A stretch of DNA of 43,195 bases from Fundidesulfovibrio magnetotacticus. GTDB taxonomy: Bacteria > Desulfobacterota > Desulfovibrionia > Desulfovibrionales > Desulfovibrionaceae. Below the pieces are notes generated by a model. It saw only the letters and a list, made by a program, of their open reading frames with translations. It was not told the origin of the DNA and ran no database searches. The stretch covers positions 1 to 43,195 of the forward strand of contig NZ_BLTE01000025.1 in the NCBI RefSeq assembly GCF_013019105.1, in the 5' to 3' direction. Shown piece after piece: positions 1 to 6,205 of the stretch (positions are counted from its first letter, which is position 1; every line of letters begins with the position of its first letter). Made by a program: the position numbers and the translations under genes.

Positions 1-108
1 CAGGCCGAACCGGACGAACTGTCGGCCCTGAAGCGCCGGGTGAAGTCCGGCGGAGCCAAAGAAGGCGACCTGCTGCGCTACCTGGAACTCACCGGCGCGG
101 CCGAGTGA
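1..108 (+). CDS. C-terminal end of an unknown protein (partial)
   Basis: An open frame enters from the left edge and stops with TGA at 106-108, giving the last 35 residues. They are charged and helical, with a Lys/Arg-rich stretch followed by GDLLRYLEL. The next start codon lies 32 bases after the stop, so the two genes are probably co-transcribed. Nearly the same DNA occurs again at 2056-2161, so this 3' end is part of the direct duplication described below. The fragment is too short to recognise a family. A relation to small secretion-apparatus proteins is only a guess. Confidence 0.55.
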   Translation, partial: QAEPDELSALKRRVKSGGAKEGDLLRYLELTGAAE

Positions 109-690
109 GCCCCACCACTATCAAAGACAAGGAGACGAACATGGGTTTCGAGTCGGCCCCGGGCACCAAGAGCATGGCCCTGAACTTCATGATGGACAAC
201 GGATTGATGGACAACACCCTGAAGATGGAACTGGCGCAGTTCGCGCCGGGTCAGGGGAGCCTGGATGGGAATACACTCCAGGCAACCATGGCACAGCAGA
301 CGCCGCCCCCTTCCGACGCAGGGGCCACGACGCCGACCGACGGTGGATCCTCCGCGCCGGAAGCCGGAGGGCGGCCGCCCGAGGCTGGGGTTGATACCCC
401 TTCGCCCGGCGGCGCGACGCCCTACACGCACACCTTCGATACAGGCGCGCGCTACACCGTGGACCCCTACGGCAGGAACGGACCCCGGGTTGATCCCACG
501 CCGCTTGGCGAGCTCAACGCCTTCAAGACCGGCGGAATCATGGATGGCACGCCCCCCAAGAGCTATCCGTGGCAGACAGAGAAGGCCCCGCGCGGCGCTG
601 CCGTGCCCGCCATGCGTCCCGACTTGGGGGAGTCGGTCAAGCAGTTCGAGAGCGCCGGGCGGGGCGTCGGTACGGTGTCGTCGGGAATCA
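1..690 (+). repeat. Direct repeat, copy 1
   Basis: The stretch from the window edge to about 690 aligns with 2056-2741 at an offset of about 2055 bases. It covers the 3' end of the upstream gene, the ribosome binding site AAGGAG, and the first 180 or so codons of the lytic protein. The left boundary lies outside the window. Identity is high at both ends, but the low-complexity middle has diverged. Confidence 0.8.
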
Positions 691-1238
691 ATGACCCCGG
701 CGGCGTGAGCTACGGGACGTATCAGCTCTCTACAAAGGCCGGGACAGCACAAGATTTCGTCGGCTCGCCGGAAGGCAAGCCGTTTCAGGGGGAGTTCGCC
801 GGATTGAAGCCAGGCACTCCTGAGTTCTCAGCGAAATGGAAGGATATCGCCGCCAGGAAACCGGACGGCCTGCACAGCGCCGAACAAGAGTACATCTACC
901 GGACTCATTACCAGGCACAGGCGGAAATGGCTGCCCAGAGGGGGTTCGACACGGGCAACCCAGCTATCCAGGACGCAGTCTGGTCCGGCTCCATCCAGCA
1001 TAACAAGTTCGGAAAGGTGATTGACTCGGCCGCCAAGAGCAATGACCTGCGATCCATGAGTGACGCGGACCAGCTCAAGGCCCTCTACGAGAGCAGAGGG
1101 GCATATACGGACGCCCAGAAGGCGCTTCCCTTGTCAGCCGGTCGTCAGCGATACGCCAGGGAACTCCCCGCCGTTCTGGAGCGCAACAGGGAACATCATG
1201 CCTTCAAGCAGAGGTTGTCCTACCTCTGGGGTGAATGA
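141..1238 (+). CDS. Lysozyme-like domain protein with disordered N-terminal half, possible secreted effector
   Basis: A 365-residue protein. ATG at 141 is chosen because AAGGAG lies 6 bases upstream; an in-frame GTG at 105 has no such site. Residues 1-30 are Met/Asn-rich (ALNFMMDNG). About 40-160 is a Pro/Gly/Ala/Ser low-complexity linker. About 165-355 resembles the lytic domain of phage tail lysins and the C-terminus of VgrG3-type T6SS spikes: FESAGRG with candidate acid Glu170, then DPGGVSYGTYQLS from about 186, QDAVWSGSIQH, and a closing RQRYARELP. There is no signal peptide, so export would need a dedicated secretion system or lysis. That it is an effector is an inference. A decayed paralogue lies at 2194-2907, and a Cys-rich periplasmic protein is encoded between them. 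Confidence 0.72.
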   Translation: MGFESAPGTKSMALNFMMDNGLMDNTLKMELAQFAPGQGSLDGNTLQATMAQQTPPPSDAGATTPTDGGSSAPEAGGRPPEAGVDTPSPGGATPYTHTFDTGARYTVDPYGRNGPRVDPTPLGELNAFKTGGIMDGTPPKSYPWQTEKAPRGAAVPAMRPDLGESVKQFESAGRGVGTVSSGINDPGGVSYGTYQLSTKAGTAQDFVGSPEGKPFQGEFAGLKPGTPEFSAKWKDIAARKPDGLHSAEQEYIYRTHYQAQAEMAAQRGFDTGNPAIQDAVWSGSIQHNKFGKVIDSAAKSNDLRSMSDADQLKALYESRGAYTDAQKALPLSAGRQRYARELPAVLERNREHHAFKQRLSYLWGE

Positions 1239-1277
1239 TGTCCCACAGCATGCCCTGTTGAGCCGTTTGCCTGGCCT

Positions 1278-1308
1278 CCCCGGAGCATAGTCTCACTGTG
1301 CTCCGGGG
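1278..1308. terminator. Hairpin between convergent genes
   Basis: A perfect 10-bp stem, CCCCGGAGCA pairing with TGCTCCGGGG, has an 11-base loop. It sits 40 bases after the lytic gene and before the convergent stop at 1374. There is no strong U tract, so it is a probable but imperfect bidirectional terminator. Confidence 0.6.
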
Positions 1309-1373
1309 TTCACATTCCCCATCGCCAGCCACACATATGGACTTGCATCACTTGCGCCAGGAGCAGTCGGTAG

Positions 1374-1904
1374 CTACTGTGGCTTGCGCCAGGCTCCGTC
1401 TCGATATTCTAGAGAAAAACGAACATTGTCGTAAACTGTCGTGACGTCGCTTAACTCCTTGTACGACAAATTGACAGTATAGTTCCATGCGGCGACGCCT
1501 GTCTCTGAAGAAACATTTAAATCAACGATCTTCACCGAAATTAAATAGATAGAGGCAGCGCAGTTGTCCATCCAGGGCATCGCTTCCCGGCACGCAGTCT
1601 CTCTTATGATATCAACAGAAGGCTCTTCTGCAGTGGGCACACGCCTGACGGACAATATTTTCACAAACAAATTGTTTTCACCTGCGACCCCCACAATCTC
1701 ACAATCGTCCAAAACATCGCACTTTTTATAAATTATAGACGCAATTCTTGACCGCGTCAGCCACCCGCAATCATTGTCAAGCCCGTAGATTCCGGAGTCA
1801 GAACTTCCAACCCCAATCCGCCCCTTGCATGTGATAGTTTTATACTGCCCGGCATGCGCCGGGACCACGGCAAGCAACAACACCAGGGCGACGAGGGTAC
1901 GCAC
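1374..1904 (-). CDS. Cys-rich periplasmic protein, unknown; candidate immunity protein
   Basis: A 176-residue protein. GTG at 1904 is preferred because AGGAGG lies 8 bases upstream on the minus strand; upstream ATGs lack this. The N-terminus RTLVALVLLLAVVPAHA is a typical signal peptide ending AHA|GQ. The mature part has seven cysteines (in TCKG, NDCGW, KKCDV, DDCEI, TACRE, DNCAA and nearby), which suggests disulfides in an oxidising periplasm, with alternating strand-like segments. Base composition is far more AT-rich than its neighbours, a sign of recent transfer. It lies between the two copies of the lytic protein on the opposite strand. Small disulfide-bonded periplasmic proteins include lysozyme inhibitors and T6SS immunity proteins, so an inhibitor role is attractive but is inferred from context only. 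I do not recognise the family. Confidence 0.65.
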   Translation of the reverse strand: MRTLVALVLLLAVVPAHAGQYKTITCKGRIGVGSSDSGIYGLDNDCGWLTRSRIASIIYKKCDVLDDCEIVGVAGENNLFVKILSVRRVPTAEEPSVDIIRETACREAMPWMDNCAASIYLISVKIVDLNVSSETGVAAWNYTVNLSYKELSDVTTVYDNVRFSLEYRDGAWRKPQ

Positions 1905-2055
1905 GGGAAAGACCTCCTGAAGCATCCGATTATCGACGGACACTTCTAGTCTATACACACGACGTAATGCGCGCAAGCGGGCCCTGGCTAGTGAATAGCC
2001 ACGCCCGGGCCCGGCGGAGCACGGCCCGCTCCAGAGCGGCGGCTCCTGCGGAACA

Positions 2056-2161
2056 GGCCGAACCGGACGAACTGTCGGCCCTGAAGCGCCGGGTGAAGTC
2101 CGGCGGCGCGAAAGAAGGCGACCTGCTGCGCTACCTGGAACTCACCGGCGCGGCCGAGTGA
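2056..2161 (+). pseudogene. Duplicated 3' fragment of the upstream unknown gene
   Basis: This stretch repeats 1-108 almost exactly and ends in the same GAG-TGA. The frame continues upstream to 1967, but that Arg-rich sequence cannot be matched to anything. Only the 3' end of the gene was carried along in the duplication, so it is a remnant rather than a working gene. Confidence 0.6.
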
Positions 2162-2741
2162 TGCCCACCACCATCAAAATCAAGGAGACGACCATGGATT
2201 TCGAATCGTTCCCGGGCATCAAGGGCATGGCCCTGAACTTCATGATGGACAACGGAATGATGGACAACACCCCGAAGATGGACTTGGCGCGGTTAACGCC
2301 GGGACAGGGCGATCAGGGGGCACCAGCAGCCCCCCGGCCCATCGTGGAACAGCTGGCCTCGTCCCCTTCCGACGGAGGGGCTTCGAAGCAGGAGGGCTGG
2401 GGCGCCTCCGCGCCGGAAGCCGGAGGGCCGCCCCCTGAGGCGGGAGCGGCGGCGCCGGCCCCGGCCCCCAGCGGCGCAACGCCCCACGTGCACACCTTCG
2501 GGACGGGCGCGCGCTCCACCGTGGACCCGTACGGCAGGAACGGACCACGGGTTGATCCCACGCCGCTTAACGAGCTCAACGCCTTCAAGACGGGTGGGAA
2601 CATAGGGGATGCGGCCCCGAAACCCTACCCGTGGCAAAAGGAGCATGGCCCGCGTGGAGCCGCCGTGCCCGCCCTGCACCCCGGGCTTGGGGAGTCGGAA
2701 GAGCGGTTCGAGAGCGCTGGTCGTGGCGCGGGCACGGTGTC
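2056..2741 (+). repeat. Direct repeat, copy 2
   Basis: This is the partner of positions 1-690. It keeps the ribosome binding site AAGGAG and the first 180 or so codons of the lytic protein. Homology breaks at about 2741, where roughly 70 bases present in copy 1 are missing, and fades by about 2790. Confidence 0.8.
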
Positions 2742-2907
2742 CCGCTTTCTTCGCTCGCAAGAGGGCGGGCCGTTCCAGAATGAAGATCATGGAGTGCAGC
2801 CTGGCCCTGGCCAATCCGCCCTTCAAAGACGTGTCCTGCGCGCGTCTTCTTTCTCGGCGGGGCATCGGACGCGCGGCCGGTTCAGGAGCGCCCGCCATGC
2901 CAGCTGA
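2194..2907 (+). pseudogene. Decayed second copy of the lysozyme-like protein
   Basis: The 237-residue frame starts at ATG 2194 after AAGGAG and matches the gene at 141 through the Met/Asn-rich N-terminus, the low-complexity linker and ESAGRGAGTVS. About 70 bases encoding the DPGGVSYGTYQ core are then deleted. A short stretch (SQEGGPFQ) still matches copy 1, after which the frame is shifted and ends in an unrelated Arg-rich tail. The C-terminal lobe with its VQH-like and RYARE motifs is gone, so no lytic activity is expected. Translation of the N-terminal part remains possible. Confidence 0.7.
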
Positions 2908-3002
2908 ACCCTTCGGATCGTCACGCGATCTTCGCGATTCGCGCCCCTCTTCCACGGCCCTTCACCCTGGACACCTTGGACTTTTGCGGGCATGAACTCA
3001 GC

Positions 3003-4337
3003 ATGCCTCCAGACCAGGACGCCCAGGACCCGGCCCTCCTCGCGCGACGCATGGAGAACCTGCGCCGCTGCTTCGAGCTGTGCGCGCTCATCAGCTCCTC
3101 CATCGACCTCGACGATGTGCTGGACCGCATCATGACGGCCTCCCGCCAGGCCTCGGACGCCGAAACCTGCAGCCTCCTGCTCACCGACGAGGCCACGGGC
3201 GACCTGGTGTTCACCGTGGCCCAGGGGCCTGTGGCCTCCATGCTCCCCAAGGGGCACGTGCTGCGCCGGGGCGAGGGCATCGCCGGATGGGTGCAGGTGA
3301 ACCGCACCCCGGTGCTCGTGCCAGACGCCTACGCCGATCCCCGCTTCAACCGCGAAGTGGACCGCCGCACCGGCTACCGCACCAACACCATCCTCTGCGT
3401 GCCCCTTACCGCACGCAACCGCACCATCGGCGTGGCCGCCCTCATGAACAAGACCACCGGCGGCCCCTTCACAGAGGAGGACCTCGACCTCTTCACCATC
3501 ATCGCCGCCCAGGCCGCCATCGCCATCGAGAACGCCCGGCTGCACCAGGCCATGCTCGCCAAGCAGCGCATGGAGTTCGAGCTGGAAATCGCCGCCAGCA
3601 TCCAGCAGGATTTCCTGCCCCACGCCCCGCCGCGCGCGCCCGGCGTGGAGGTGGCCGGGGCCACCATCCCCTGCGACTCCACCGGGGGCGACTACTTCGA
3701 CTACCTCCCCCACCCCGACCCGGACGCCAAGGGCTTCTCCGTGGCCGTGGGCGACGTAACCGGCCACGGCATCGGCGCGGCCCTGCTCATGGCCAGCGCC
3801 CGCGCCCTCATCCGCTCCGGCGCGGCACAGTCCGGCGCCATGGACGAGAAACTCTCCCGCGTGAACCGGCTCATGTGCGCCGACACCGGCTCCACCGGCC
3901 GCTTCATGACCCTCTACTGGCTGGCCCTGGACACCCAGCGCGGGCTCATCCGCTACGTCAAGGCCGGGCACGACCCGGCCATCGTCTACAGCCCCGCCTC
4001 CGCGAGCTTTTCCGAGCTGGACGGAAAGGGCATTCCTCTGGGCGTCGAGCCCTGCTGGGGCTATGAGGAGGGCCGACGTGCGGGCTGGCAGGCCGGGGAA
4101 CTCCTCGTGATGGCCACCGACGGCGTCTGGGAGTGCCGCAACGCCCAGGGAGAAATGTTCGGCAAGGAGCGCCTGCGCGCCGTGATGGCCGCCCACTCAA
4201 GCCTCCACGCCCGCGACGTGCTCCAGGCCGTGCTCGACGCCGTGGAGGCCTTCCGCGGCAAGACGCCGCGCCATGACGACCTGACCCTCGTGGTCGTGAA
4301 GTTCCTCAAGGACGCCCCGCACCAGACAATTTTGTAG
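3003..4337 (+). CDS. GAF domain PP2C-type (SpoIIE/RsbU) serine phosphatase
   Basis: A 444-residue cytosolic protein. Residues ~20-180 form a GAF domain (ETCSLLLTDE ... GEGIAGWV ... NTILCVPL ... IGVAALMNK). A short helical linker follows (FELEIAASIQQDFLP), typical of RsbU-like proteins. Residues ~210-435 are a PP2C/SpoIIE phosphatase with the metal-binding motifs GGDYFDY, VGDVTGHGIGAALLMA, KAGHDPA, ATDGVWE and HDDLTLVVV. Such enzymes dephosphorylate anti-anti-sigma factors in response to a small-molecule or redox signal sensed by GAF. No anti-sigma partner is encoded nearby, so the target is unknown. ATG 3003 is chosen over a TTG at 2976; neither has a good ribosome binding site. Confidence 0.9.
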   Translation: MPPDQDAQDPALLARRMENLRRCFELCALISSSIDLDDVLDRIMTASRQASDAETCSLLLTDEATGDLVFTVAQGPVASMLPKGHVLRRGEGIAGWVQVNRTPVLVPDAYADPRFNREVDRRTGYRTNTILCVPLTARNRTIGVAALMNKTTGGPFTEEDLDLFTIIAAQAAIAIENARLHQAMLAKQRMEFELEIAASIQQDFLPHAPPRAPGVEVAGATIPCDSTGGDYFDYLPHPDPDAKGFSVAVGDVTGHGIGAALLMASARALIRSGAAQSGAMDEKLSRVNRLMCADTGSTGRFMTLYWLALDTQRGLIRYVKAGHDPAIVYSPASASFSELDGKGIPLGVEPCWGYEEGRRAGWQAGELLVMATDGVWECRNAQGEMFGKERLRAVMAAHSSLHARDVLQAVLDAVEAFRGKTPRHDDLTLVVVKFLKDAPHQTIL

Positions 4338-4445
4338 CCACCCATCAAAAGGCTACACATTTGTACTCTCGTGGCCCGCGTATGGTTTCGCCAACCCCCT
4401 TGAATCACACGGTGATGCTCTCATCACGGCCTGGCACGCAAGTTG

Positions 4446-4495
4446 CCTTTGTCTCCTCGACGGCCTTCGGGCCGTGTCCGAAAAGGAGGACAAGG
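4446..4495 (+). promoter_or_regulatory. Structured leader hiding the ribosome binding site upstream of modB
   Basis: Bases 4446-4457 can pair with 4484-4495 (11 bp with one bulged base on each side). This covers the strong ribosome binding site AAGGAGG of the small ORF starting at 4498. Inside is a perfect hairpin, ACGGCC-TTCG-GGCCGT (4460-4475), with the very stable UUCG loop. A further small hairpin GTGATG-CTCT-CATCAC is at 4412-4427. The arrangement looks like translational control of the small ORF and the downstream mod genes. Whether it is a Moco-type riboswitch cannot be settled by eye. Confidence 0.55.
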
Positions 4496-4497
4496 CC

Positions 4498-4671
4498 ATG
4501 ATCGACTGGCTTCTCGTGGGAACCCTCGCGGCCATCGTCGCGCTCAACTGGCTCCTCGAACTGATCCCCGGACGCGACCGCTGCATGTGGTGGTCGGAAC
4601 TCTCGCTGGACCCCGTGCCCGCGTGCCGCGAAAGAGCGCGCGCCCGCGACGGAGGCTCATGGATTCGGTAA
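4498..4671 (+). CDS. 57-residue single-span membrane peptide upstream of modB
   Basis: ATG at 4498 follows AAGGAGG at a spacing of 8. The peptide starts with a clear membrane segment, MIDWLLVGTLAAIVALNWLL, followed by an Arg/Trp-rich tail. Its last 13 bases overlap the modB start at 4659, so translation of modB may be coupled to it. I do not recognise it. It could be a leader peptide that opens the structured 5' region for modB, or a small accessory subunit of the transporter. Confidence 0.5.
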   Translation: MIDWLLVGTLAAIVALNWLLELIPGRDRCMWWSELSLDPVPACRERARARDGGSWIR

Positions 4672-5321
4672 CCGCGCCCCTGCTGCTCACCCTCAAGGTG
4701 GCCCTCCTGGCCACCCTGGGGGCGCTGTGCGCCGGAGTTCCGGGGGCGTGGGCCCTCTCCCGCAGGGACTTCCCGGGCCGGAGCGTGCTGGACGCCCTGG
4801 CCACCATGCCCATGGTCCTGCCGCCCACGGTGCTGGGCTATTATCTGCTGGTGCTCTTCGGGCGCAACGGCGTGCTGGGGCGCTGGCTGCTGGAGACGTT
4901 CGGGGTCACGCTGATGTTCAGCTGGCAGGGGGCCGTGGTGGCCTCGGCCGTGGTGGCCTTCCCCCTGGTGTTCACCACCGCGCGCGCGGCCTTCGACGCC
5001 GTGGACGCCAACCTCGTGGACGCCGCTCGCACCCTGGGCTCGTCCGGCCTCGCGCTCTTCGCGCGGGTGAGCCTGCCCCTGGCCTGGCGCGGCATCCTGG
5101 CCGGGGCCATGCTGGCCTTCGCCCGGGCCATGGGCGAGTTCGGGGCCACGCTCATGATCGCGGGCAACATCCCCGGCAAGACCCAGACCCTCTCCCTGGC
5201 CGTTTACAGCGCCGTGATGGCCGGGCAGGACGGCCAGGCCGCCTTCCTCACCCTGGTGGTCACCCTGGCCAGCATGGCCGTGCTGGTGGGGTCCGGACGC
5301 CTTGTGAGGCCCAAGTCGTGA
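4659..5321 (+). CDS. modB: Molybdate ABC transporter permease ModB
   Basis: A 220-residue inner-membrane permease of normal ModB length, with about five membrane spans. The family signature is present: VDAARTLGSSGLALFARV (the EAA loop that docks on the ATPase) and AFARAMGEFGATLMIAGNIPG near the C-terminus, which is highly typical of ModB/CysT-type permeases. ATG 4659 has GGAGG 3-7 bases upstream. Its stop overlaps the modC start (GTGA). A periplasmic binding protein gene (modA) is expected beside it but is not in the window: the upstream gene is a phosphatase and the downstream one a phytochrome. Tungstate is a possible alternative substrate. Confidence 0.88.
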   Translation: MDSVTAPLLLTLKVALLATLGALCAGVPGAWALSRRDFPGRSVLDALATMPMVLPPTVLGYYLLVLFGRNGVLGRWLLETFGVTLMFSWQGAVVASAVVAFPLVFTTARAAFDAVDANLVDAARTLGSSGLALFARVSLPLAWRGILAGAMLAFARAMGEFGATLMIAGNIPGKTQTLSLAVYSAVMAGQDGQAAFLTLVVTLASMAVLVGSGRLVRPKS

Positions 5322-6067
5322 GGGTGCGCGTGGACATCGAGGCCCGGCTGGGCAGCGGCGGGCGCACCTTCCACCTGCGCAGCGCCTTCGAGGCGGCCCA
5401 GGGCCCCGTGGTGCTCTTCGGCCCCTCGGGTTCGGGCAAGACGCTCACGCTCAAGGCCATGGCCGGGCTCCTGCGTCCGGCCGGAGGGCGCATCGAACTG
5501 GACGGGCGCGTCCTCTTCGACAGCCGCGAGGGCGTGGACCTCCCCCCCCAGCGGCGCGGCCTGGGCTATCTGTTTCAGGACTACGCCCTTTTCCCGCACC
5601 TGACGGTGCAGGCCAACGTGGGCTTCGGGCTGGCCCCGGGCTGGCCCGGCAGGCTTTCGCCCGCTCAACGGGACGAAGTGGCGGCCATGCTCGAGGCCAT
5701 GGGCATCGCGCACCTGGCGCGGGAGATGCCCTCGCGCCTCTCGGGCGGGCAGCGCCAGAGGGTGGCCCTGGCCAGGGCGCTGGTGTCCCGGCCCCTGGCC
5801 CTGCTCCTGGACGAGCCCTTCTCGGCCCTGGACCCGCTGCTGCGCGTGCGCATGCGCCGGGAGCTCACGGCCACCCTGGAGCGCTTCGGCACGCCCGCCG
5901 TGCTCATCACCCACGATCCGGACGACGTGGCGGCCTTCGCCCAGACCCTGGTGGTCTACAGCCGGGGCCGGGTGATCGAGCAGGTGGAGATGGCCACGCC
6001 CGGGGAGCGCGGCGCGCTGCTGCCCGGAATATTGGAACTGCTGGAGCGCGATTCGGAAGAAACCTGA
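5318..6067 (+). CDS. modC: Molybdate ABC transporter ATPase ModC (short form)
   Basis: A 249-residue ABC ATPase. The start is GTG at 5318, inside the modB stop (GTGA overlap); GTG 5324 and 5330 are alternatives. Motifs in order: Walker A GPSGSGKT, Q-loop LFQDYALFPHLTV, signature LSGGQRQRVALARAL, Walker B LLLDEPFSALD, and switch His in LITHDPDD. It powers oxyanion import through ModB. Canonical ModC is about 350 residues with a C-terminal molybdate-binding (Mop/TOBE) domain. Here the protein ends soon after the ATPase fold, so that regulatory domain is absent. Confidence 0.88.
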   Translation: MRVRVDIEARLGSGGRTFHLRSAFEAAQGPVVLFGPSGSGKTLTLKAMAGLLRPAGGRIELDGRVLFDSREGVDLPPQRRGLGYLFQDYALFPHLTVQANVGFGLAPGWPGRLSPAQRDEVAAMLEAMGIAHLAREMPSRLSGGQRQRVALARALVSRPLALLLDEPFSALDPLLRVRMRRELTATLERFGTPAVLITHDPDDVAAFAQTLVVYSRGRVIEQVEMATPGERGALLPGILELLERDSEET

Positions 6068-6108
6068 GCGCGCCTCGCGGAAGCGATGCCGGGACGCAAG
6101 TCGCGATC

Positions 6109-6134
6109 TTGAAAAACATGCAGATGTTTTTCAA
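6109..6134. terminator. AT-rich perfect hairpin after modC
   Basis: An 11-bp perfect stem TTGAAAAACAT / ATGTTTTTCAA closes a GCAG loop, 41 bases after the modC stop. It stands out in a GC-rich genome. The 3' arm carries five U residues, so it could act as a terminator for modBC and, being symmetric, for the convergent phytochrome operon. It abuts the 62-bp repeat at 6144 and is missing from that repeat's other copy. Confidence 0.5.
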
Positions 6135-6143
6135 AATGAAAAT

Positions 6144-6205
6144 CAATGGTTTTTGCTGCCTGTCTTGACAATCCGCATGGGCGGGCTTTGAGGACGCAAC
6201 ACTAG
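6144..6205 (+). repeat. 62-bp intergenic repeat, copy A
   Basis: Positions 6144-6205 align without gaps to 20709-20770, with 47 of 62 bases identical by hand count. Conserved blocks are CAATGG, GCTGCC, CTTGA, ATCCG, GAGGACGC and CACTAG. The stop codon of the phytochrome gene lies within this copy. It is not a known REP or insertion-sequence end that I can name. Confidence 0.65.

Noticed and set aside
2823-4196. Long minus-strand frame opposite the GAF-PP2C gene
   Set aside because: It is the antisense shadow of a GC-rich gene; the translation is Gly/Ala/His-rich with no domain, while the plus strand has clear GAF and phosphatase motifs.
4412-4427. ModE operator
   Set aside because: The palindrome GTGATG/CATCAC does not resemble the ModE TATA-rich site, so it is mentioned only as a small hairpin.
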